From positions 1 through 7,526 of the forward strand of contig JBQCGJ010000178.1 in the NCBI GenBank assembly GCA_051955775.1: 7,526 bases of DNA, in the 5' to 3' direction. Each line of letters opens with the position of its first letter. The stretch's first letter is position 1. The notes below the pieces were generated by a model. That model was not told the DNA's origin, did no database searches, and saw only the letters and a program-made list of their open reading frames with translations. Made by a program: the position numbers and the translations under genes. Source of the stretch: DASUHT01 sp051955775. Lineage in GTDB: Bacteria; Actinomycetota; Thermoleophilia; Gaiellales; JAICJC01. Of the stretch, positions 1 to 5,044 are shown piece after piece.

Positions 1-1
1 G

Positions 2-541
2 ATGGAAACCGTTAATACGGGCATGGAGAATTCCTGGGCCATCGTCGTCCCCGGCAGCGGCGGCGTCGAGCAGGACGGCAGCTACCGCATCGGACTGCGC
101 GCGGTCCGCTGCCTGCGCACCGCGACCCGCCTGGCCGAGCAGCGACGGCCGCGGGCCGTCGTGTTCAGCGGGTGGTCGCCGCTCGGCGGCCCCACGGAGG
201 CGGAGCAGATGCGCGCTGCCTGGGAGGGGCCCGAGGACATCGACCTGGTGGTCGAGCCCAGCGCCACCATCACGGCCGAGAACATGTCGCGGTCGCTCCC
301 CCTGCTGCGGGAGCGCGGCGTGCGGGAGGTCACGATCGTGTGCGGCTGGCTGCACCTGCCGCGCGTGCGCTACCACTTCGGCGGCGTCTACCCGCGGCAC
401 GGGATCGCCTGCTCGTATGCCCTCGCGCGCCAGCCGCCGACGCCCGCGGATCTGGCCTGGGAGGCCACCGCCCTCCTGCTCATGCGCCGTCAGCGGCGGG
501 CCGCGGCGGCCGAGATCCGGGCCGCTCAGAGCTCCACGTAG
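2..541 (+). CDS. DUF218 (YdcF/ElyC/SanA-like) domain protein
   Basis: The protein has the layout of a DUF218 domain: a first beta strand and glycine turn (AIVVPGSGG, residues 13-21), a second strand ending in VVFSG (53-57), an acidic TEAEQM segment (65-70), the family's T-x-E-N signature as TITAEN (89-94), and a strand-plus-helix IVCGWLHLPRVRYHF (112-126) matching the usual 'T...H..R....F' block. Known relatives (YdcF, SanA, ElyC) bind nucleotides or act in envelope maintenance; the function of this member is unknown. It has no signal peptide or membrane segment, so it is probably cytoplasmic. The start is uncertain. ATG at 2 is the first visible codon and nothing upstream can be read. ATG at 23 is equally good or better, because it leaves a short N-terminus before the first strand and follows a -10-like GTTAAT at 11-16. 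The 3' end overlaps the convergent transporter gene by 16 bases. Confidence 0.82.
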   Translation: METVNTGMENSWAIVVPGSGGVEQDGSYRIGLRAVRCLRTATRLAEQRRPRAVVFSGWSPLGGPTEAEQMRAAWEGPEDIDLVVEPSATITAENMSRSLPLLRERGVREVTIVCGWLHLPRVRYHFGGVYPRHGIACSYALARQPPTPADLAWEATALLLMRRQRRAAAAEIRAAQSST

Positions 542-2442
542 CTGCCCATCTCCACCACCTGGGCGGGCGGCATCCGGTAGTACCGCGAGGCGGGCGCCGC
601 GTTCTTCTGCAGGGCCACGAACAGGTGCTTGCGCAGGCGGCTCATGCCCCTGGATTTGGTGGGCACGATCTGGATCCGGGACAGGAAGTACGACGGTGAG
701 GTGAGGTCGATCTCCGCGCCCTGCTCGTTCGCCCGGCGCAAGGCGTCGGGGATGTCGGGCTCCTCCTGGAAGCCATAGCGGGCGATCACCCGCACGAACC
801 CGAACCTGCCCCGGCGCACCTCCACTCGCTCCCAGTCCGGCATGCGGGGTGCGCCGGCCGTCTCCACGCGCACGATCACCACCTGCTCGAACAGCACCCG
901 GTGATGCGCGAAGTCCTGCTGCAGCGCGCGCGGTGTCGTGTCGCCCGCGGTCAGGAACACAGCCGTGCCCGGGATCCTCGGCGGCTGCAGGTCGATCATC
1001 CGGTTCAGGAACAGGCGCAGCGACAGGGTGTCCTCGACGGTGCGGTCGGCCAGCATCAGCCGGCCCCGCCGCCACGTCATCAGCACGCTGAACACGATCG
1101 CCCCCATGAGCAGCGGGAACCATCCGCCGTGCGGGATCTTCGACACGTTGCCGGCGAAGAAGGAGAGATCGACGGTCAGGAACCCGGCAGCGCCCAGCAG
1201 CACCACCGGCCACGGCCTGTTCCACACCAGACGCACGACGACGAACGCCAGCACCGTGTCGATGGCCAGCGTGCCGGTGACGGCGATGCCGTAGGCGGCC
1301 GCCAGGTTGGTGGAGCTGCGGAAGCCCAGCACCAGGCCGATGATGGCCACGTACAGCACCCAGTTCACGACCGGCACGTAGATCTGGCCCTCCTCCTGGG
1401 ACGTGTGCCTGATCATCAGACGCGGCAGATAGCCGAGCTGCACGGCCTGCCGGGTGACCGAGAACGCCCCGGCGATCACCGACTGGCTGGCGATCACGGT
1501 GGCCACGGTGGCCAGGATGACCAGCGGCAGCTGACCCCAGTCGGGCGCCAGCAGGAAGAAGGGGTTGCGGGTCGCCGTCGGGTGCTGCAGCAGCAGGGCG
1601 CCCTGGCCGAGGTAGTTCAGGATCAGCGCGGGGAACACCAGGAACAGCCACGCGCGGCTGATCGCCGGGCGGCCGAAGTGGCCCATGTCCGCGTACAGCG
1701 CCTCCGCCCCGGTTACAGCGAGCACCACCGAGCCCAGGGACAGGAACGCCTCATGCGGCTCGTCGACGATGAACCTCGCTGCGTACGTGGGCGAGAGACA
1801 GCGGAACACGCCGAGGTCGTGAACGATGTTGTGCACGCCGAGCACGGCGATGGTGAGGAACCAGATGGTCATGGCGGGGCCGAACAGCACGCCCACGCTG
1901 CCGGTACCGAAGCGCTGGATACAGAAGAGCACCGTGAGCACGATCAGGGCGATGGGGACGACCTGGTCGGACAGGCTGGGCGAGGCCACGCGCAGGCCTT
2001 CCACCGCGGACAGCACCGAGATGGCCGGCGTGATCATCCCATCGCCGTAGAACAGCGAGGCCCCGAACAGGCCGAGGGCGACCAGGACGAACCGCGCATT
2101 GGTCGATTTGACGGCCCCCCGCACGAGCGCGATCAGGGCCATGATCCCGCCCTCGCCGCGGTTGTTTGCGCGCATGATCAGCAGCACGTACTTGAGCGTG
2201 ACGATGATCATCAGCGCCCACACGATCATCGACACCACCCCGTAGATCCGGTCCGAGGTGGGCGTCATCGGATGCGTCCCGGCGAACACCTCGTGCATCG
2301 AGTACAGCGGGCTCGTCCCGATGTCGCCGAAGACCACGCCGAGCGCGGCCAGCGTCAGCGTCGCGGCTCCGGCGGTGTGCGCGTGCTCCTTCGTGGTCGC
2401 GGTCACGGCGCCCGGGATCGTACTCTCGAGGCCGGGCCGCAC
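526..2442 (-). CDS. kup: KUP-family potassium uptake transporter
   Basis: This is a low-affinity K+ transporter of the KUP/HAK/KT family (proton-coupled K+ uptake in characterised members), in the cytoplasmic membrane. The 638-residue length is normal for the family. Visible hallmarks are the first-helix signature GDIGTSPLY (39-47) with its conserved Asp40, RANNRGEGGIMAL (91-103), YGDGMITPAISVLSAVEG (132-149) with the conserved acidic Glu148, and TGAEALYADMGHFG in mid-protein. About twelve hydrophobic segments precede a hydrophilic C-terminal region from the WRRGR segment onward. The end follows the family pattern (FLSRIQI, then a helix with LFVALQKNA, then PPAQVVEMGSYVEL). The start is a GTG at 2442 without a clear Shine-Dalgarno sequence; a second in-frame GTG at 2406 is possible and would still leave about 27 residues before GDIGTSPLY. 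It appears to be a single-gene unit. Confidence 0.96.
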   Translation of the reverse strand: MRPGLESTIPGAVTATTKEHAHTAGAATLTLAALGVVFGDIGTSPLYSMHEVFAGTHPMTPTSDRIYGVVSMIVWALMIIVTLKYVLLIMRANNRGEGGIMALIALVRGAVKSTNARFVLVALGLFGASLFYGDGMITPAISVLSAVEGLRVASPSLSDQVVPIALIVLTVLFCIQRFGTGSVGVLFGPAMTIWFLTIAVLGVHNIVHDLGVFRCLSPTYAARFIVDEPHEAFLSLGSVVLAVTGAEALYADMGHFGRPAISRAWLFLVFPALILNYLGQGALLLQHPTATRNPFFLLAPDWGQLPLVILATVATVIASQSVIAGAFSVTRQAVQLGYLPRLMIRHTSQEEGQIYVPVVNWVLYVAIIGLVLGFRSSTNLAAAYGIAVTGTLAIDTVLAFVVVRLVWNRPWPVVLLGAAGFLTVDLSFFAGNVSKIPHGGWFPLLMGAIVFSVLMTWRRGRLMLADRTVEDTLSLRLFLNRMIDLQPPRIPGTAVFLTAGDTTPRALQQDFAHHRVLFEQVVIVRVETAGAPRMPDWERVEVRRGRFGFVRVIARYGFQEEPDIPDALRRANEQGAEIDLTSPSYFLSRIQIVPTKSRGMSRLRKHLFVALQKNAAPASRYYRMPPAQVVEMGSYVEL

Positions 2443-2456
2443 CGCCGGCGGACGCG

Positions 2457-2487
2457 GTAAGACCGGCTCGGTGGGCGTCGCTAATGG
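2457..2487 (+). promoter_or_regulatory. Putative ECF-type promoter of the DoxX-like gene
   Basis: GTAAGA (2457-2462), then 17 bases, then GCTAATGG (2480-2487). The same two boxes, 18 bases apart, precede the sigma-factor operon (4204 to 4173, minus strand), and a close variant precedes the gene at 4270. Read as -35 and -10 elements, they would start transcription near 2492, about 40 bases before the ATG at 2534. Assignment to the sigma factor encoded in this window is inference from shared sequence and position. Confidence 0.6.
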
Positions 2488-2491
2488 TGTG

Positions 2492-2509
2492 ACGGCCCTC
2501 CCGGGCCGT
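2492..2509 (+). other. Stem-loop at the predicted 5' end of the DoxX-like mRNA
   Basis: Perfect 7-base arms ACGGCCC (2492-2498) and GGGCCGT (2503-2509) enclose a TCCC loop. It lies immediately after the predicted -10 box and 13 bases before the GGAGG ribosome binding site, so it would form the first nucleotides of the message. It could stabilise the mRNA or act as an operator; the sequence does not decide. Confidence 0.5.
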
Positions 2510-2533
2510 GCTCACTGTCCGAAGGAGGACCTG

Positions 2534-2983
2534 ATGTCCTACGTTCCTGCCGAAGCCGGCTTGCGACGCCAGCGCAGCGCGATCGCCGAGCGCGTCGGCG
2601 CCGACCCGGCCTACCAGGCGTTTCTGCTTCTTCGCACCGCATTCACCGTGGCCCCCATCGTGTTCGGGCTGGACAAGTTCTTCAACGTCCTCGTGAACTG
2701 GGAGGTGTATCTCGCGCCGTGGGTGAATCGCCTGATCCCCGGCACCGGCACCGACTTCATGTACGTGGTCGGGGCGATCGAGATCGTGGCCGGCGTCGTG
2801 GTCGGCCTGAAGCCGCGGTACGGCGCCTACCTGGTTGCAGCCTGGCTGGCCGGGATCATCGTCAACCTGCTCACCTACTCCGGCTACTACGACATCGCCC
2901 TGCGTGACTTCGGGCTGATGCTGGCGGCGCTGGCACTGGCCCGCCTGGCGCCGGCGTACGACCCCCCGGGGCTGCGCCGGTAG
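2534..2983 (+). CDS. DoxX-like four-helix membrane protein
   Basis: A 149-residue integral membrane protein. The start ATG at 2534 is fixed by a strong ribosome binding site (GAAGGAGGA at 2521-2529); the reading frame is open further upstream, but that part overlaps the divergent transporter gene and is not expected to be coding. After a hydrophilic N-terminus (1-26) there are four hydrophobic segments at about 29-46, 75-92, 98-115 and 126-140. Features include FGLDKFFN (44-51) after helix 1, a Trp/Pro-rich loop (NWEVYLAPWVNRLIPG, 55-70), a Glu inside helix 2 (GAIEIVAG) and a conserved-looking TYSGYYDIALRDFGL (114-128). This size and topology fit the broad DoxX/DoxD-like group, some members of which work in membrane redox chemistry; the assignment is by resemblance and no substrate can be named. 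It carries the same promoter motif as the sigma operon and converges on the anti-sigma gene with a 9-base gap. Confidence 0.85.
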   Translation: MSYVPAEAGLRRQRSAIAERVGADPAYQAFLLLRTAFTVAPIVFGLDKFFNVLVNWEVYLAPWVNRLIPGTGTDFMYVVGAIEIVAGVVVGLKPRYGAYLVAAWLAGIIVNLLTYSGYYDIALRDFGLMLAALALARLAPAYDPPGLRR

Positions 2984-2992
2984 CCGTTCCGC

Positions 2993-3280
2993 TCAGGCGG
3001 AGGCGTCGCCGTCCGGCGGCGTCTCCGCTGTCACCAGCGCCTTCAGGCTGCGGTACTCCTCCTCGCACGCCGGGCAGCCCTGGAGATGCGCGCGCATGCC
3101 CAGGCAGTGCCGCGATCGTGCGCAGTCAGCCGGAGAGACGCACACGTTGCACCGCTCGAACGGCTCGGCAGCGCCGGCCAGCTCGATCTCGACGTAGCGG
3201 TCGAGATTGTCGAAGCAGTCGTCGCAGCCGAGCTCGGGGTGCTCGGGGCCGAGCAGACGATCGAGAATCGGCTCGCTCAT
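2993..3280 (-). CDS. Zinc-finger (ZAS-type) anti-sigma factor, soluble, cysteine-rich
   Basis: A 95-residue protein translated from ATG 3280, whose ATGA overlaps the TGA of the sigma gene; GGGAGGA lies just upstream, so the pair is translationally coupled. The ligand motif of zinc-binding anti-sigma factors is visible as H65-x3-C69-x2-C72 in HLQGCPAC, after an N-terminal CDDCFDNLDRYVEIELAG segment (19-36) typical of small zf-HC2 anti-sigma proteins. Its expected role is to bind the adjacent sigma factor and release it on a signal. It has eight cysteines in all: 19, 22, 44, 47, 53, 59, 69 and 72. The 44-59 cluster (CxxC-x5-C-x5-C) sits as an extra segment between the two standard parts. There is no membrane segment, so sensing would be cytoplasmic, with thiol redox or metal loading the likely modes by analogy with RsrA; that is inference. 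Confidence 0.83.
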   Translation of the reverse strand: MSEPILDRLLGPEHPELGCDDCFDNLDRYVEIELAGAAEPFERCNVCVSPADCARSRHCLGMRAHLQGCPACEEEYRSLKALVTAETPPDGDASA

Positions 3281-3912
3281 CGTTCCTCCCGCTCAGCGAG
3301 GTGGGCCCGGAGGTTGCGCCGGGCGTCGTGAAGGGTCTTGTAGATCGCGCCGCGGGTCGTCCCCAGGCGCTCGGCCAGGACGTCGATGGGGACTCCGTCC
3401 ATGCTCACGGCCACCAGTATCTCGCGCTGGTGCGGCGTCAGCCGCGCGCGCATGCCGTCGGCGATCTCGGCCAGCAGCTCACCCTGCTCGACGGAGGAGC
3501 TGTCCACGCCGCTCGACGCGACACGCTGCCATGCCTCGGGGTCGAGCGTCACCTCGGCGTTCTGCCAGGCCCGGCGGCGGGCCTTGACCGAGGCCTCCAG
3601 GATCGCGAACTTGGCCGCCCAGGTCGTGAACCGGCTGTCGCCGCGGAAGGTGCCAAGCTTGCGCAGGATTGCCACCAGCGCGTCGTCGGCCGCCTGCACC
3701 GCGAGGTCGTCCACATCTCCCAGGGCCGCCCGCCCATGCGCCCGCGACCGCCGGTCGAGCTCGAACCTGGCCACCCGCAGCAGGTATTCGTGCAGCCGGA
3801 CCACCGCGGCGTCCCGGCGCCCTGGCGGCAGCGACAGCTCGGCCACCCAGTTCCTGGAACACGGATCGAGCCTCGCGGGCGGATCCCCGGCCGGCGCGCG
3901 CACGATGTCCAT
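3277..3912 (-). CDS. ECF-like RNA polymerase sigma factor
   Basis: A sigma-70 family protein of 211 residues from ATG 3912. Region 2 spans about 35-116, including the helix DVDDLAVQAADDALVAILRKL (66-86) and the promoter-melting/-10 recognition segment with FRGDSRFTTWAAKFAILEA (89-107). A linker of about 40 residues leads to region 4 (158-205), a helix-turn-helix with LTPHQREIL and VLAERLGTTRGAIYKTLHDARRNLRAHL that reads the -35 element. Region 3 and an N-terminal extension are absent, as in ECF factors. The start is not certain: an in-frame GTG at 3921 and a TTG at 3948 precede ATG 3912, none with a clear ribosome binding site, and the TTG would overlap the upstream gene. It is coupled by a 4-base overlap to the anti-sigma gene. 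A motif shared with two other genes lies upstream of the operon, consistent with autoregulation. Confidence 0.92.
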   Translation of the reverse strand: MDIVRAPAGDPPARLDPCSRNWVAELSLPPGRRDAAVVRLHEYLLRVARFELDRRSRAHGRAALGDVDDLAVQAADDALVAILRKLGTFRGDSRFTTWAAKFAILEASVKARRRAWQNAEVTLDPEAWQRVASSGVDSSSVEQGELLAEIADGMRARLTPHQREILVAVSMDGVPIDVLAERLGTTRGAIYKTLHDARRNLRAHLAEREER

Positions 3913-3941
3913 CGCGCCCACGCTACTCGTGACGCCGTGAC

Positions 3942-4166
3942 TCAGCAAGGGCGCCGCGGACCGTCGAGAGGGGCCATGATGCGCACCGCCAGTTGGGTGG
4001 GGCAGCCGGCCTCGACCAGCGTGATCAGCCGGTGCAGGTCGAACCCCCAGTCACTGGCCAGGATGCCCGCGGTGGGCTCGTCGAACCCGGCCGCCTCGAG
4101 GCGCTGTTCGCGCCACGCGACCACGTCGACACAGGGTGTGGGATGGGCCTGTGCGTGGATGCTCAT
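3942..4166 (-). CDS. Small protein of unknown function, first gene of the sigma operon
   Basis: 74 residues from ATG 4166, ending 29 bases before the sigma factor's ATG at 3912. It is soluble and probably helical: V16-AWREQRLEAAGFDEPTAG (to about 34), then ILASDWGFDLHRLITLVEAGCPTQLAVRIMAPL (35-67). I recall similar short 'WR...L...G....A..LA.....DLH.L..L...GCP..LA.RI..P' proteins annotated as hypothetical in actinobacteria, but cannot name a family. Its reality is supported by typical codon use, by its place between a promoter-like motif and the sigma gene in the same direction, and by the predicted transcription start only one or two bases before the ATG, which suggests a leaderless message. 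Two cysteines (12 and 55) are present. It might modulate the sigma/anti-sigma pair; this is a guess from position only. Confidence 0.72.
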   Translation of the reverse strand: MSIHAQAHPTPCVDVVAWREQRLEAAGFDEPTAGILASDWGFDLHRLITLVEAGCPTQLAVRIMAPLDGPRRPC

Positions 4167-4172
4167 GCTGTC

Positions 4173-4204
4173 CCATTAGCGGGCCGGACGGCGCGGTTTC
4201 TTAC
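4173..4204 (-). promoter_or_regulatory. Putative autoregulated promoter of the sigma operon
   Basis: On the minus strand, GTAAGA (4204-4199), 18 bases, then GCTAATGG (4180-4173). The match to the element before the DoxX-like gene is exact in both boxes. With the usual 6-7 bases from -10 to the start point, transcription would begin at about 4168, one or two bases before ATG 4166. That gives a leaderless or nearly leaderless first gene. The overall -35/-10 spacing fits ECF promoters; the box sequences are not the commonest GGAAC/GTC type. Confidence 0.6.
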
Positions 4205-4226
4205 CCCGCCGCCGTAAGAACCCGCG
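4192..4226. repeat. Inverted repeat formed by two back-to-back -35-like boxes
   Basis: CGCGGTTTCTTAC (4192-4204) and GTAAGAACCCGCG (4214-4226) are inverted repeats matching at 12 of 13 positions, separated by a 9-base GC spacer. Each arm contains one GTAAGA box pointing away from the other, towards the sigma operon on the left and the exported-protein gene on the right. The symmetry may arise simply because the same promoter element is used in both directions, or it may be a binding site for a dimeric regulator. Confidence 0.65.
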
Positions 4227-4244
4227 GGTCGCCGACGCTGACTC
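4214..4244 (+). promoter_or_regulatory. Putative ECF-type promoter of the exported protein gene
   Basis: GTAAGA (4214-4219), 17 bases, then GCTGACTC (4237-4244), a variant of the GCTAAT -10-like box. Predicted transcription would start near 4249-4250, leaving about 20 bases of leader with the ribosome binding site GAAGGAG at 4258-4264. It is divergent from the sigma operon promoter and 9 bases from it, box to box. Confidence 0.5.
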
Positions 4245-4269
4245 TGCGACCTCGAGGGAAGGAGCCCGC

Positions 4270-4962
4270 ATGGAGCGATCCCGTTCACCCAGACTTCGCC
4301 TGTATGTGCCGCTGGCGCTGGTCATTCTGGTCGCCGCCGCGGCGGCCGTCGCCGTCTCGGCCCGGCAGTCCGACGCGCAGACGCACGGCTCGATGAAGAT
4401 GAACATGTCCGGCATGGTCACGAGCCGCCAGCTCGCATTCCGCAACGCGATGCGGGTGCTGTGGGAGCAGCACGTCGCGTGGACGCGGCTGTCGATCGTC
4501 AGCTTCGCGGGCGGCCTGCCCGACCTGCCGGCCACGGAGAGCCGGCTGCTGCAGAACCAGGCCGACATCGGGAACGCGGTGATGCCGTTCTACGGCGCCG
4601 CCGCTGGCCACAGGCTGACGGTGCTGCTGCGACACCACATCCTGATCGCCGTCGCCATCCTGGGCGATGTGAAGTCCGGGAACCAGGCCGGCCTGAAGGC
4701 CGACCTCGCGCGCTGGTATCGCAACGCGAACACGATCGCCGCCTTCCTGCACGACGCGAATCCGCACAACTGGCCGCTTCCCGCCCTGCGCCAGATGATG
4801 CACCGGCACCTCGCGCTGACCACCGACGAGGCGGTCGCCGAGCTGAGCGGCCACTATCAGGCCAGCGTGCAGGCGTACGACCGCGTCGAGCGCGAGATCC
4901 TGGGCATGGCCGACATGCTCAGCACCGGCATCATCCGGCAGTTCCCCGGCCGGTTCTCCTGA
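4270..4962 (+). CDS. Exported or membrane-anchored helical protein of unknown function
   Basis: 230 residues from ATG 4270, preceded by GAAGGAG with 5 bases of spacing. A basic N-terminus (R3, R5, R8, R10) and a hydrophobic stretch at about 12-31 form a signal peptide or anchor, with possible cleavage after VSA (31) or SDA (36), so the rest is outside the membrane. A short Met/His stretch follows (H39-GSMKMNMSGM to 49), which may bind metal. The remainder looks all-helical, with LWEQHVAWTRLSIVSFAGGLPD (64-85), a RHHILIAVAIL helix, NPHNWPLPALRQMMHRHLALTTDEAV, and MADMLSTGIIRQF near the C-terminus. I recall related uncharacterised proteins in Bacillus/Paenibacillus and actinobacteria sharing the LWEQHVxWTR and HLxLTxxEAV blocks; none has a function known to me. 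Several buried-looking His and Glu residues could form a metal site. It is divergent from, and probably co-regulated with, the sigma operon. Confidence 0.83.
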   Translation: MERSRSPRLRLYVPLALVILVAAAAAVAVSARQSDAQTHGSMKMNMSGMVTSRQLAFRNAMRVLWEQHVAWTRLSIVSFAGGLPDLPATESRLLQNQADIGNAVMPFYGAAAGHRLTVLLRHHILIAVAILGDVKSGNQAGLKADLARWYRNANTIAAFLHDANPHNWPLPALRQMMHRHLALTTDEAVAELSGHYQASVQAYDRVEREILGMADMLSTGIIRQFPGRFS

Positions 4963-4971
4963 TCTCCCCCC

Positions 4972-5004
4972 GGGGGCGACCGGCCTGCGGGAGCCGGCGC
5001 CCCC
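4972..5004 (+). terminator. Strong hairpin between the exported protein gene and pta
   Basis: GGGGGCG (4972-4978), a bulged A, then CCGGC (4980-4984) pairs with GCCGG (4993-4997) and CGCCCCC (4998-5004): 12 base pairs around an 8-base loop, starting 9 bases after the stop codon. No T-run follows, as is frequent in high-GC genomes. A competing stem, GCCCC (4999-5003) with GGGGC (5009-5013), would use the distal arm. Termination of the upstream gene is the most likely role; a leader switch for pta is possible. Confidence 0.6.
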
Positions 5005-5044
5005 ACCAGGGGCAGCCTCGGGCCGACCACATTCGGACGGTGGC

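Noticed and set aside
901..2460. Long plus-strand open frame (519 codons) opposite kup
   Set aside because: The translation is a low-complexity mix of His, Arg, Glu, Gln, Asp and Gly with no domain, which is typical of the antisense frame of a GC-rich gene; the opposite strand encodes an unmistakable KUP transporter.
2258..2533. Upstream extension of the DoxX-like reading frame
   Set aside because: It overlaps the 5' end of kup, would include the promoter motif and hairpin as coding sequence, and the strong GGAGG before ATG 2534 fixes the start.
3118..4179. Plus-strand open frame of 353 codons opposite the sigma operon
   Set aside because: Low-complexity antisense translation crossing three genes on the other strand that have clear domains and coupled starts.
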